Shown here: one piece after another, positions 51,130-60,164 of the stretch
Layout of the letters: each line of letters begins with the position of its first letter
Position numbering within the stretch: the first letter of the stretch is position 1
Origin: Phyllobacterium zundukense
Lineage (GTDB): Bacteria; Pseudomonadota; Alphaproteobacteria; Rhizobiales; Rhizobiaceae
Direction: 5' to 3'
Length of the DNA stretch: 64,000 nt
NCBI RefSeq assembly: GCF_025452195.1
Contig: NZ_CP104973.1
Span: 2,029,001-2,093,000, forward strand
Translations under genes and position numbers: made by a program
The notes under the pieces: generated by a model
Databases searched by the model: none
Told to the model about the DNA's origin: nothing
What the model saw: only the letters and a program-made list of their open reading frames with translations

Positions 51130-53571
51130 ATGGGAAGCCCACTTCATAAAAGCACGAGCGGACATGGGGCAGCGGTACTGGAAAAGCCCGAGGCGGCTGA
51201 TCTGTCGCCGGAAATGAAGCTTGTACGCGATGCGTTGTTCCGCCATGTCGGAAAGCCGCTTCCGCGCAAGGAAGACGGACGGCTCATTACCGGCAAGGGC
51301 CGGTTTTCCGACGATTTCAGCCTGCCCGGGCAGACGTTCGCTGCGATGGTTCGCTCGCCATACCCGCATGCGCGGATCCTCGGCATCGACACGTCGGAAG
51401 CGCTGGCCAGCCCCGGCGTCCTGGCAGTCATGACGGGCGCCGACCTTTTGGCCGACGGGCTTGAGCCCATCCCGCACAACCCGGTTCCCTCAACGAAATT
51501 CGACGTGAAGCTGACCGCTGCCGGCGGCGGTACACCCTTCACAGGGCCGCATTATCTGCTCCCGGCCGACAGGGCCCGTCATGTGGGCGAAGCTGTGGCG
51601 GTGGTGGTCGCCGAGACGGCGGCCCAGGCGGCGGACGCCGCTGAAAAGGTGTTTGTCGATTACGAGGAATTGCCGCACGTCACCGAAACCGCAAAGGCCG
51701 CGCTGCCCGGTGCACCCGCTGTGTGGGACAAAGTTCCGGACAACGTCTTCATCGACTCGAGCTTTGGCGACGAAGCGGGGACAGCAGCAGCCTTCGCGGC
51801 GGCTGATCACGTGGTCACGGCCGAATTCCATATCGGCCGCGTGACCGCCGTACCGATCGAGCCGCGCTCGTCGCTCGGTCATTTCGACGAGGAGACCGGG
51901 CGCTATACACTTTATGCCGGCAGCGGCGGCGCCGTGCGCCAGAAGGGTGAGCTTGCCAAGGTTCTCGGTATCGAGCCGAAAAACCTGCGCGTGCTTTCAT
52001 ACGATGTCGGCGGAAACTTCGGCGCGCGCAATCGCGTTTATGTGGAGTTCGGTCTGGTGCTGTGGGCATCGAAGAAGATCGGGCGGCCGGTCAAGTACAC
52101 GGCAACACGTTCCGAGGCGTTTCTGACGGATTATCAAGGCCGGGACCTCATCACCAAGGTAGAGCTTGCGCTTGATCGCGAAGGCAAGTTCCTGGCGATG
52201 CGGGCAGACAATCTCAGCAATGTCGGCAGCCGGTGCGTCTCGCTGTCGCCGCTCAGCAAGGGATCCGGTCTTATCACCGGCTCCTATCATATTCCGGTGG
52301 CAACGCTGCGTGCCCGCGCCGTCTTTACCAATACGATGTGCACGCAGGCCTACCGCAGTTCCGGCCGGCCGGAAGTAACCTACGCGATCGAGCGTCTCGT
52401 CGAGAAGGCCGCGCGCGAACTCGGCTTCGACAAGCTCGAATTGCGCCGCAAGAACCTCGTTTCACCGGACATGATGCCTTACACCAACGCTGTCGGCTCG
52501 ATCTATGACAGCGGCGAATACGAAAAGAACATGGACCGCGCGCTCGAACTCGCCGACTGGGATGGCTTCGAGGTGCGGCGCGAGGGAGCGGCCAGCCGCG
52601 GCAAATTGCTGGGCCGGGGCTTTGCCAACTACGTCGAGTCCTCCATCGGTTCACCGAAGGAACGCGCCGAGATCGAAATCAAACAGGATGGCACGGTCGA
52701 GGTCGTCATTGGCACCCAGCCGAGCGGCCAGGGTCATGAGACGAGTTTCGCGCAAGTGGTCGCCGACATGATCCAGGTGCCTGTCGAAAAGGTATGGATT
52801 ATCCTTGGCGATACCGACATCGTCAGCGTTGGCGGTGGTTCGCATTCGGGCCGTTCGATGCGCCATGCGGGAACCGTCATGGCCATGGCGTCTGCAGATC
52901 TCCTGAAGGAAGGTCGCCGGCGGGCGGCGGAACATTTCGGCGCAGATTTCGACGCTATCGATTTCGAGAGCGGTCATTTCAAACTGCGCGGTACCAACCA
53001 GACGATCGATATCTTCACACTTGGTGATCTGACGCGTGAGAAGGATGGGCCGTTGCGGGTGGCACGTGACAATGAGATGCACACGCCGGTGTTTCCGAAT
53101 GGCGCAGCGATCTGCGAAGTCGAAGTCGATCCCGAAACCGGACACGTGCTCATCACCAGCTACGCGACAGTGGACGATGTGGGCCGCTGCATCAATCCGC
53201 TGATCGTCCATGGCCAGACCCATGGCGGCATTGCGCAGGGCGTAGGGCAGGCGATGTGGGAGCTTTGCGCCGTCGATCCCTCGTCAGGCCAGCCGCTCGC
53301 CGGATCATTCATGGATTACGGCATGCCGCGTTCCGACAACATGCCCTCGTTCAAGTGCGAGATTGCCGAGGTGATCTCCCCGACCAATCCGCTTGGCATC
53401 AAGGCCGGCGGCGAAGGCGGAACAACGCCAGCGCTTGCGACGGTCGTCAACGCCGTGCTCGACGCGCTCAAGGACTACGGCGTCACCGATATCGATATGC
53501 CGGTCACCCCGCATGCGGTGTGGCGGGCCATTCATCAATCTAAAGGCGAGCGCGATGCTCGTGCGTCCTAG
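51130..53571 (+). CDS. Molybdenum hydroxylase large subunit (CoxL/xanthine dehydrogenase family)
   Basis: An 813-residue Mo-cofactor subunit. Markers are GRFSDDFSLPGQTFAA near the N-terminus, GGNFGARNRVY (near 298), the AYRSSGRPEVTYAIERL active-site segment (near 396) and the catalytic glutamate in GGEGGTTPALA near 760. CO dehydrogenases have a CSFR loop that is absent here, so this is a hydroxylase of an aromatic or heterocyclic substrate. GAGG lies 6 bases upstream. The binding-protein-like, CoxG, small and medium subunit genes follow in one operon. Confidence 0.87.
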   Translation: MGSPLHKSTSGHGAAVLEKPEAADLSPEMKLVRDALFRHVGKPLPRKEDGRLITGKGRFSDDFSLPGQTFAAMVRSPYPHARILGIDTSEALASPGVLAVMTGADLLADGLEPIPHNPVPSTKFDVKLTAAGGGTPFTGPHYLLPADRARHVGEAVAVVVAETAAQAADAAEKVFVDYEELPHVTETAKAALPGAPAVWDKVPDNVFIDSSFGDEAGTAAAFAAADHVVTAEFHIGRVTAVPIEPRSSLGHFDEETGRYTLYAGSGGAVRQKGELAKVLGIEPKNLRVLSYDVGGNFGARNRVYVEFGLVLWASKKIGRPVKYTATRSEAFLTDYQGRDLITKVELALDREGKFLAMRADNLSNVGSRCVSLSPLSKGSGLITGSYHIPVATLRARAVFTNTMCTQAYRSSGRPEVTYAIERLVEKAARELGFDKLELRRKNLVSPDMMPYTNAVGSIYDSGEYEKNMDRALELADWDGFEVRREGAASRGKLLGRGFANYVESSIGSPKERAEIEIKQDGTVEVVIGTQPSGQGHETSFAQVVADMIQVPVEKVWIILGDTDIVSVGGGSHSGRSMRHAGTVMAMASADLLKEGRRRAAEHFGADFDAIDFESGHFKLRGTNQTIDIFTLGDLTREKDGPLRVARDNEMHTPVFPNGAAICEVEVDPETGHVLITSYATVDDVGRCINPLIVHGQTHGGIAQGVGQAMWELCAVDPSSGQPLAGSFMDYGMPRSDNMPSFKCEIAEVISPTNPLGIKAGGEGGTTPALATVVNAVLDALKDYGVTDIDMPVTPHAVWRAIHQSKGERDARAS

Positions 53572-53586
53572 AAGGATTTCTCGCAA

Positions 53587-54528
53587 ATGATTGCCGAAAC
53601 CAAGACCAATATCCGCATCATCGCCTTTCCGGGCGCTCCCAACCTGCCGACATTCGCGGCGGTGGAACAGGGGTTCTTCGCCGAGGAAAACCTGTCGGTC
53701 GACCTGACGTTGACGGGGAGCTCGGTCGAGCAGGCACAGCGGACTGCCGCCGGTGAATTCGACATCGTCTTTACCGCATTCGACAATGTCGTGGCTTATG
53801 GCGAGGGGCAGGGGGCTGCTGGCGCCGGGGTCGATCCGGGCTATGTCGTCCTCATGGGCGGGACGCAGCTCGAACTCGCGATCGTCACGTCCCCCGAGAT
53901 CAAGCAGTATTCAGACCTCAAAGGCAAATCCGTCGCGCTCGATGCACTCTCAACCGGGTTTGCGTTTGTGCTGTTCGATATGTTCGAAGATGGCGGATTG
54001 AAACGGGACGACGCATCTTACGCGCCCGTTGGAGCGACGCCGCAGCGCTGGCAATCGGTGAAGGGCGGAGAGCACGCTGCGACATTGACCATCGAGCCAT
54101 TCACCAGCATTGCCCGTCGTTCGGGCTTCAACGTGCTCGACGTGTCGACCCGGATCTACGACAGCTATCAGGGCGGCGTGGTTACGGCGAGGCGCGCCTG
54201 GGCAGCGGAGAATCCCGACGCTGTCCGCGCGTTCATCCGCGGTTACCTGAAGGGCCTTGCCTGGACGCTTGATCCGGCAAATCGCGAGGCGGCTGAACAG
54301 CTTTTGCAGGCGAAGATGCCTGAGATCCAGCCCGCTGCGTTGCAGTCGGTGATGAATAGTTTGCTGTCGTCGAAATCGGGCCTGACACCAGATGCGAAAA
54401 TCATTCCGGAAGGCATGAAGCGCGTGCTCGAATTGCGCTCGCGCTACGGCTTAACCGGGGCACCACTGACCGATCCGGCGAAATATCTGGACCTGTCGCA
54501 CTACGAGGCCGTGACCGGCGCAAACTGA
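53587..54528 (+). CDS. NMT1/SsuA-like solute-binding protein without a signal peptide
   Basis: A 313-residue two-lobed binding protein of the NMT1/THI5-like type (PGAPNLPTFAAVEQGFF, near 15-31, then LTGSSVEQAQRTAAGEFDIVF). It starts MIAETKTNIRIIAFPG and has no leader, in contrast to the complete binding protein at 58161. It lies 15 bases after the large subunit and 13 bases before CoxG. A cytoplasmic substrate- or intermediate-binding or sensing role is possible; a mis-set start is unlikely because the upstream gene ends here. Confidence 0.8.
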   Translation: MIAETKTNIRIIAFPGAPNLPTFAAVEQGFFAEENLSVDLTLTGSSVEQAQRTAAGEFDIVFTAFDNVVAYGEGQGAAGAGVDPGYVVLMGGTQLELAIVTSPEIKQYSDLKGKSVALDALSTGFAFVLFDMFEDGGLKRDDASYAPVGATPQRWQSVKGGEHAATLTIEPFTSIARRSGFNVLDVSTRIYDSYQGGVVTARRAWAAENPDAVRAFIRGYLKGLAWTLDPANREAAEQLLQAKMPEIQPAALQSVMNSLLSSKSGLTPDAKIIPEGMKRVLELRSRYGLTGAPLTDPAKYLDLSHYEAVTGAN

Positions 54529-54541
54529 GAGGAGAAGTTTG

Positions 54542-55048
54542 ATGGATCTCAAGGGCGAATACCGCATCGCTGCGCCGCGTGAAGATGTCTGGGCGCTGAT
54601 CAATGACCCGCAGGCGCTGCGTGAATGCATCCCCGGGTGCAACAGCCTGGAAGGCTCGCTGGAGGATGGGTTTACCGCCCGCGTGACCACCAAGATCGGT
54701 CCGGTCAAAGCGATTTTCGAAGGTGAAGTCACCCTGAGCAACGTGGTCGCGCCCGAGAGCTATACGATCTCCGGAGCAGGCAAGGGCGCTATCGCCGGTT
54801 TCGCCAAGGGCGGCGCCGACGTCAACCTTGCCGATGTCGATGGCGAAACCGTCCTGACCTACGTCGCCAAGGCGCAGGTTGGCGGCAAGCTGGCACAGCT
54901 CGGTTCCCGGCTCATCGATTCAACGGCCAAGAAGCTTGCAGACGAGTTCTTCGCCAGCCTCGCTGCCCGCGCCGCACCTGCTGACGCTGTGGCGGCAGCG
55001 ATTGAAACACCAGCGGAACGCCCCAAGGCCCGCTGGTTCTCCAGATAA
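54542..55048 (+). CDS. coxG: CoxG-like SRPBCC family protein
   Basis: A 168-residue carbon monoxide dehydrogenase subunit G-type protein. The SRPBCC fold covers about 1-145 (MDLKGEYRIAAPREDVW and the GKGAIAGFAKGGADV segment). In the CO dehydrogenase system CoxG is a membrane-recruiting factor; here the short C-terminal tail RPKARWFSR is not clearly hydrophobic. GAGGAGAAG precedes the ATG. It sits between the binding-protein-like and small-subunit genes. Confidence 0.82.
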   Translation: MDLKGEYRIAAPREDVWALINDPQALRECIPGCNSLEGSLEDGFTARVTTKIGPVKAIFEGEVTLSNVVAPESYTISGAGKGAIAGFAKGGADVNLADVDGETVLTYVAKAQVGGKLAQLGSRLIDSTAKKLADEFFASLAARAAPADAVAAAIETPAERPKARWFSR

Positions 55049-55062
55049 AAGGGAAGGCACCC

Positions 55063-55554
55063 ATGTCCAAAGTCGCCATCACCGTCAACGGCACGCTCCA
55101 CACGAAGGAGGTCGAAGACCGTACGTTGCTCGTCCAGTTCCTGCGTGATCATCTTGGCCTGACCGGAACACATGTCGGCTGCGACACGACGCAGTGCGGC
55201 GCCTGCACGGTCATTGTCGACGGCAAGGCGGTCAAATCCTGCACGATACTCGCGGCCTCGATCGAAGGAGCATCGGTTTCCACGGTCGAAGGTCTGGCTG
55301 ATGGCGAAAAGCTGCATGATGTGCAGGCTGCCTTTCATGAGCATCACGGATTGCAGTGCGGCTTTTGCACGCCCGGCATGATCATGGCATCGGTCAACAT
55401 GATCGAGCGTCATGACGGCGTCCTCGACGAAACAACCGTTCGCCACGAGCTCGAGGGCAATCTTTGCCGTTGCACGGGATATCACAACATCATCAAGGCG
55501 GTGCTCTCCGCCGCTGAAAAGCACCGCACGGCGCACGCCGTCGCGGCGGAATGA
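55063..55554 (+). CDS. Molybdenum hydroxylase [2Fe-2S] small subunit (CoxS-like)
   Basis: A 163-residue iron-sulfur subunit. The first cluster uses C40, C45, C48 and C60; the second uses C99, C102, C135 and C137. It passes electrons from the Mo site to the FAD of the medium subunit. It follows CoxG after 14 bases and precedes the medium subunit by 15 bases. Confidence 0.9.
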   Translation: MSKVAITVNGTLHTKEVEDRTLLVQFLRDHLGLTGTHVGCDTTQCGACTVIVDGKAVKSCTILAASIEGASVSTVEGLADGEKLHDVQAAFHEHHGLQCGFCTPGMIMASVNMIERHDGVLDETTVRHELEGNLCRCTGYHNIIKAVLSAAEKHRTAHAVAAE

Positions 55555-55569
55555 AGAAGGCAAGCGCCT

Positions 55570-56385
55570 ATGTATGAAACAACCTATCATAAGCCAGGAA
55601 CGCTGCAGGAAGCAGTCAGTCTCTTCTCCGAAGTCGAGGAAGCCGCTTACCTCTCGGGCGGGCATACGTTGATCCCCACGATGAAGGGAAGGCTGGCGGC
55701 TCCTGCCCATCTGATCGATGTCCGCCGCATTCCCGAACTTTCGGGGTTTACCGTTGGTCCCGATCGCATCATCATCGGTGCCGCAACCACGCATGCGACG
55801 GTCGCTGCATCGGAAAAGATCAGGGCGCTCATCCCATCGCTCTGCGGTCTCGCGGGTTCGATCGGTGACGTTCAGGTCAGGCACGTCGGCACGATCGGCG
55901 GCTCGATTGCCAATAATGACCCGGCAGCGGACTACCCGTCGGCCGTGCTGGCACTCGATGCGACGTTGCATACGGACCGGCGCAGCATCCCGGCTTCCGA
56001 ATATTTCGCCGGGCTGTACACGACGGTGCTGGAGCCAGGTGAAATCCTCGTCCGTATCGAGTTCAGGGTGCCGGAGATTGCCGGGTACGCCAAGTTTCGC
56101 AATCCGGCGTCACGGTATGCCCTGGCGGCTGCGTTCGTTGCACGTCATCGCGACGGCAATATCCATGTGGCGATCACGGGGGCCGGAAATGCCGGCGTCT
56201 TTCGCTGGACGGAGGCCGAGGAAGCGCTGCAGGCGCGGTTCGAGCCGGATTCAGTAAAGGGCTTGCTGCCGGATCCGAACGACCTGATGGGCGACATGCA
56301 CGCTCCGGCCGACTACCGCGCGCATCTTGTCGGGGTTGTCACCCGCCGTGCCGTGGAAAATCTCGGCGGCACCTTGATCGAGTAA
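55570..56385 (+). CDS. Molybdenum hydroxylase FAD medium subunit (CoxM-like)
   Basis: A 271-residue FAD-binding subunit. YLSGGHTLIP (about 27-36) and RHVGTIGGSIANNDPAADYP (about 105-124) are the two flavin-binding segments. It lacks the extra cysteines seen in the PaoB-like subunit, so the two oxidoreductases of the window belong to different branches. It is the last gene of this operon. Confidence 0.9.
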   Translation: MYETTYHKPGTLQEAVSLFSEVEEAAYLSGGHTLIPTMKGRLAAPAHLIDVRRIPELSGFTVGPDRIIIGAATTHATVAASEKIRALIPSLCGLAGSIGDVQVRHVGTIGGSIANNDPAADYPSAVLALDATLHTDRRSIPASEYFAGLYTTVLEPGEILVRIEFRVPEIAGYAKFRNPASRYALAAAFVARHRDGNIHVAITGAGNAGVFRWTEAEEALQARFEPDSVKGLLPDPNDLMGDMHAPADYRAHLVGVVTRRAVENLGGTLIE

Positions 56386-56491
56386 ACGAAATACGACGCT
56401 CCCAAGCGGCCGGGCCGACGGCATGTCATGTGCCATCGGTTTTCTTTGTTCAACGTGCTGCGAGGCGCGTTGGGATAAGGGCAAACAAATA

Positions 56492-56513
56492 CCGCCGCGG
56501 TTACCCGTGGCGG
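56492..56513 (-). terminator. Terminator-like hairpin between convergent operons
   Basis: CCGCCGCGG and CCGTGGCGG pair with one mismatch. On the minus strand the stem is followed by TATTTGTTTG, suitable for ending the ABC transporter transcript; the gap 56386-56538 has no gene. Confidence 0.65.
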
Positions 56514-56538
56514 CATTTCGCATCTCGGCTGCTATATT

Positions 56539-57375
56539 TTAGACGCTGTCGTGGCCGGTGATTTCGCTCTGCCATGGGGCAACGTACTTTTCCAGCCATC
56601 CAACCAGTGCGGTCAGAGCCACGGCAAGCACCATGATCAGAATGACGGGCACGAACATCTCTGCAGTGCGGAAGCTATTGGCCGAAGTGATGATGATACC
56701 GCCGAGACCGGAGATCGCGGTCAGGAACTCGGCGATGACGATGCCGATAACCGCCTTGCCGATGCCAAGACGCAGACCGGCCATGATGTAGGGGATCGTT
56801 GCGGGCAGAATGATGCCGCGCATGATGGCCGTCTGCGAGGCGCAGAAGGCGGTACCGACCTCGATCATGGTTTTCGGCACGGCCTTCACACCGAACCACG
56901 TGTTGATGCAGATCGGGAAGAAGGATAGGAGGAAAACCACAACGGCCTTGACCATGAAGCCAAGACCGAACCACAGGATCAGCAAGGGAACGAGGGCAAT
57001 CAGCGGGGTGGCATAGCCAGCGGTGACATAGATGCCCAGGGCGGATTCGAGAATGCGGTATCGGCCGAGCAACAGCCCGACCGGGATACCGACTATTGCG
57101 GCGACGATATAACCGACGATGAATGGCTGGCTGCTCTGAATGAGCGCGTCCTGCAGGCGGCCGGTCTGCAGCATCGAGAAGAATGCCTTGATGATGGCGC
57201 TCGGGTAGGTGCCAAGCAACGGATTGACGTCGCGGCCGAAGAACTCCCAGAGACCAGTCGCCACGGCGACCGATAGGGTGGTGATCACCCATGCCGGTAC
57301 GGTGGTTGTCCAGCTTGCCTGACCTGTACGGCGCTCCACGCGGGCCGGCGCCTGTATTTCTGTGTCTGTCGTCAT
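56539..57375 (-). CDS. ABC transporter permease, SsuC/TauC-like
   Basis: A 278-residue permease with about six hydrophobic segments and the EAA-like loop (KTMIEVGTAFCASQTAIMRGI) near residue 170. It resembles permeases for sulfonates, taurine, nitrate or pyrimidine-type compounds. It is downstream of the ATPase gene (9 bases), forming a complete binding protein-ATPase-permease importer on the minus strand. Confidence 0.86.
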   Translation of the reverse strand: MTTDTEIQAPARVERRTGQASWTTTVPAWVITTLSVAVATGLWEFFGRDVNPLLGTYPSAIIKAFFSMLQTGRLQDALIQSSQPFIVGYIVAAIVGIPVGLLLGRYRILESALGIYVTAGYATPLIALVPLLILWFGLGFMVKAVVVFLLSFFPICINTWFGVKAVPKTMIEVGTAFCASQTAIMRGIILPATIPYIMAGLRLGIGKAVIGIVIAEFLTAISGLGGIIITSANSFRTAEMFVPVILIMVLAVALTALVGWLEKYVAPWQSEITGHDSV

Positions 57376-57384
57376 AGTCTTTCC

Positions 57385-58146
57385 TTAAGCTGCAGCCGAA
57401 ACGCCCGCATCGTGCAGGGCTTCCCAGATCAGCGTGCGTTTCCTGGAATATTCCGCCGAAGTGCGGATGGCGCGCATATCGAGGCGCGGACGCTCCAGTT
57501 CGATCGGAATGATCTGGCTTATCTTGCCGGCATGCATGACCGCAACGCGGTCTGCCAGCATCACCGCTTCGTCAAGATCATGGGTCACGAAAATAATGGT
57601 CTTCTGTGTCTTGGCATGGATGGAAAGCAATTCGCCGTGCAACCCCTCACGCGTCTGCGAATCCAGCGCGCCGAAGGGCTCGTCCATCAGCAGCACTTCC
57701 GGATCGATCGCCAGCGCGCGGGCAATACCCACGCGCTGTTTCATACCGCCGGAAAGCTGGTGCGGGCGTCTGTCCTTTGCCGGGGTCAGACCCACCAGTT
57801 CCAGATAGTGCATGGCTGTCCGGGAAAGTTCAGGCTCCTTCATGCCCTTCATCTCCAGCCCATAGCCGATATTGCTGAGCGTATTGCGCCAAGGCAGCAA
57901 TTCGGCATGCTGGAACACCATGCCGCGGTCGTGACCACAGCCGGAGACAGGACGCCCGGCGACCTTGACCTGACCGGAGGTGGCTGTCTCGAGGCCCATG
58001 ATGATACGCAAGGCGGTCGTCTTGCCGCATCCGCTTGGGCCAATCAGGGCAACGACGTCACCCTTTTCGACATTGAAGGAGACACCGTCCAGGGCATTAT
58101 GCGTGCCAAAGGACTTGGTGATATTCTGTACTTCCAGATGGGCCAT
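57385..58146 (-). CDS. ABC transporter ATP-binding protein, SsuB/TauB-like
   Basis: A 253-residue ATPase. Walker A is GPSGCGKTT (about 35-43), the signature LSGGMKQR is near 130 and Walker B VLLMDEPFGALD near 151. ATG 58146 (MAHLEVQNI) is preferred over 58158 on ribosome binding site spacing. It pairs with the permease and with the binding protein at 58161. Confidence 0.88.
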   Translation of the reverse strand: MAHLEVQNITKSFGTHNALDGVSFNVEKGDVVALIGPSGCGKTTALRIIMGLETATSGQVKVAGRPVSGCGHDRGMVFQHAELLPWRNTLSNIGYGLEMKGMKEPELSRTAMHYLELVGLTPAKDRRPHQLSGGMKQRVGIARALAIDPEVLLMDEPFGALDSQTREGLHGELLSIHAKTQKTIIFVTHDLDEAVMLADRVAVMHAGKISQIIPIELERPRLDMRAIRTSAEYSRKRTLIWEALHDAGVSAAA

Positions 58147-58160
58147 GTCACTTTCCAATA

Positions 58161-59156
58161 TTACTTCTTGACGCGTGCGAGAGCCTCGGTGCGAACGCTG
58201 TCATCGACGAACTTCTTGGTATCGGCGTTGCCGTCGAGAAACTTGAGCTTGACCATCTCATCGTCAACCCACTGCAGCTTTTCCAACGGGATGGCCAGAT
58301 CCGCATTGATCGCCTTGTACTCGAGAGCTTCATTGTAAATGAACTCGGCGGTCTTGTCGTCTTCGGGCAAGTGACCGACCTTGCGGGCCACCTCGAGCAT
58401 CGCGTCCTTGTTGGCGATCGCATGAGCGAGGCCTTCCATCTCGGCGGCGAGGAAATTGGTCATCGCTTCGCGGCGCTCGGCGATCTTCTTGCCCGTGGTC
58501 ATGATACAGACCTTGAGGAACTGCGGTGTAACCTCGACACCCTTCAAAAGCGGCTTGACGTTCAAGGCGTCTGCATCAATGGCGAATTCGCTTGAGCTGG
58601 CAGCAGCGGCGACCACCCCGCCGCCGACGGCCTTGACGCGATCGGCACTGCCGCCGGCATTGGCGAACGTTACGTCCGTATTGGCAAGGCCGGATGCTTC
58701 AAGCGCGAGGCGGGTGAAAATATCGGGAAGCGAGCCGGGCGCAGAAACGCCGACCGTCTTGCCTTTGAGATCAGCCGCGCTCGCGATGTCCTTGCCGGAA
58801 AAGACCGTATAGGTCATGCCGGGCCAGTCGCAGCCGATGATCTTGACGTCGGCGCCCTGATGCAATGCGGAGAGAGCGATGACGGGGCTCGCCTCGAAAC
58901 TATCGAGATCGCCGGCGATGAGCGCCTTCAGCGCCGTTGGACCGCCGGTGAATTGCACCATGTCGATGTTAATGCCGTGCTTGTCATCGAAGCCGCCTTC
59001 CGCAGCTTGAAACAGGAAACCGGAATCGCCCTTGGCTTCAACAATGCCGTGGCGCCACGCTTCTTGAGCGCTGGCTATCGACGTCATTGCGGTGGATGCA
59101 AGGATCACGCCGGCGAAAGCACTGGCAAAGCGGGTTTTGATAGATTGGTAAATCAT
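58161..59156 (-). CDS. ABC transporter substrate-binding protein, NMT1/SsuA-like
   Basis: A 331-residue periplasmic binding protein. The signal peptide (MIYQSIKTRFASAFAGVIL, then TSIASAQ) is cleaved near residue 31. The mature start EAWRHGIVEAKGDSGFLFQA and SGKDIASAADLKGKTVGV are NMT1-like. GGAGGAGG lies 6 bases before ATG 59156. It probably imports the substrate of the neighbouring hydroxylase/decarboxylase. Confidence 0.86.
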   Translation of the reverse strand: MIYQSIKTRFASAFAGVILASTAMTSIASAQEAWRHGIVEAKGDSGFLFQAAEGGFDDKHGINIDMVQFTGGPTALKALIAGDLDSFEASPVIALSALHQGADVKIIGCDWPGMTYTVFSGKDIASAADLKGKTVGVSAPGSLPDIFTRLALEASGLANTDVTFANAGGSADRVKAVGGGVVAAAASSSEFAIDADALNVKPLLKGVEVTPQFLKVCIMTTGKKIAERREAMTNFLAAEMEGLAHAIANKDAMLEVARKVGHLPEDDKTAEFIYNEALEYKAINADLAIPLEKLQWVDDEMVKLKFLDGNADTKKFVDDSVRTEALARVKK

Positions 59157-59235
59157 GAGTTCCTCCTCCAAGGCGCCCGTGCCGGGCATTCAGGCAAATG
59201 CAGTCAGCTTAATTTCTCTTGTCATTCTGTTATAA

Positions 59236-59252
59236 TGTATGTTTGCCATACA
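59236..59252. promoter_or_regulatory. Candidate GntR operator between the transporter and amidase genes
   Basis: TGTATG-TTTGC-CATACA is a perfect inverted repeat. Its half-site recurs in the sites at 51055 and 61056. The region 59157-59379 holds no other gene. Confidence 0.55.
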
Positions 59253-59379
59253 AACAAATTTGTGGGAGAAGTCAAGTCGCCAAGGCATCTTTTTGTCGGA
59301 AGGAGGGTACGCGGAAGCATCCGATCGGCGACGCCATGGCATGGTTCCGGTGATTTTCAGAGGATGGAGGATAGATTCA

Positions 59380-60126
59380 ATGGCAGAACGGATTTGGGAC
59401 AAATTCCTGACAGAGCGCGACAAGGAAGTGTTCAAGCTGGCGGGATATGGCGCGCGCGCAGGGTTTGGCAAGCGACCGGCGCTGCTGATCGTCGATGTCA
59501 ACTATGCGTTTTGCGGCGACAAGCGCGAACCACTGCTTGAATCGGTCAAGCGCTGGCGCCAGTCGGGCGGCGAAGCCGCCTGGGATGCCCTGCCGGTATT
59601 GCAGAACCTGATTGGAACAGCTCGCGACCGCGAGGTGCCGGTGATCTACACGACCGGAGTGCGGCGCTCCGACAATTGGGACGCGGGCAGCTGGGCGTGG
59701 AAGAACGAACGTAGCGGTGAAAAACCTGGCGGCAGCAATCGCGACGGCAACGAGATCATGCCGCAGATCGCCCCCGAACCGAGCGACATCGTTATCTACA
59801 AACAGAAGCCCAGCGCTTTCCATGGGACCAACCTCATCAGCTATTTGACGCTGCTCGGGTGTGACAGCGTCATCGTTGCTGGAACCGCAACCAGCGGCTG
59901 CGTACGGGCGACCGTGGTCGATGCTTTCAGCTACAATCTGCGGGTGACGATGGTCGAAGACGGCTGCTTTGAGCGTTCCGAGGCGAGCCATGCCATGACG
60001 CTGTGTGACATGAACGCCAAGTATGCCGACGTGATCGACAGCAGCGAAGTCGTCGAGTTTCTGTCGGGACTTCCGCGCGGCATGTACAATCTGCCGCGTG
60101 GTGCCAGCCAAAAGGCGGCGGAATAA
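59380..60126 (+). CDS. Isochorismatase-fold amidohydrolase (maleamate or N-carbamoylsarcosine amidase type)
   Basis: A 248-residue cysteine hydrolase. The catalytic triad is readable as D39 (LLIVDVNYAF), K143 (YKQKPSAF) and C174 (GTATSGCVRATVVD), with the non-proline cis-peptide region next to the Cys. Relatives hydrolyse maleamate in nicotinate-type pathways or N-carbamoylsarcosine. ATG 59380 follows GGAGG by 9 bases; a longer frame extends through the operator. The paired alpha/beta hydrolase gene is convergent. Confidence 0.82.
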   Translation: MAERIWDKFLTERDKEVFKLAGYGARAGFGKRPALLIVDVNYAFCGDKREPLLESVKRWRQSGGEAAWDALPVLQNLIGTARDREVPVIYTTGVRRSDNWDAGSWAWKNERSGEKPGGSNRDGNEIMPQIAPEPSDIVIYKQKPSAFHGTNLISYLTLLGCDSVIVAGTATSGCVRATVVDAFSYNLRVTMVEDGCFERSEASHAMTLCDMNAKYADVIDSSEVVEFLSGLPRGMYNLPRGASQKAAE

Positions 60127-60164
60127 GACAGACGGCGCGAGTGATCGCGCCGTCCCTTTATGCC

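Noticed and set aside
54542-55554. Aerobic carbon monoxide dehydrogenase (Cox) operon
   Set aside because: The large subunit lacks the CSFR active-site loop of CO dehydrogenase and sits with UbiD and amidase genes, so a heteroaromatic hydroxylase is more likely.
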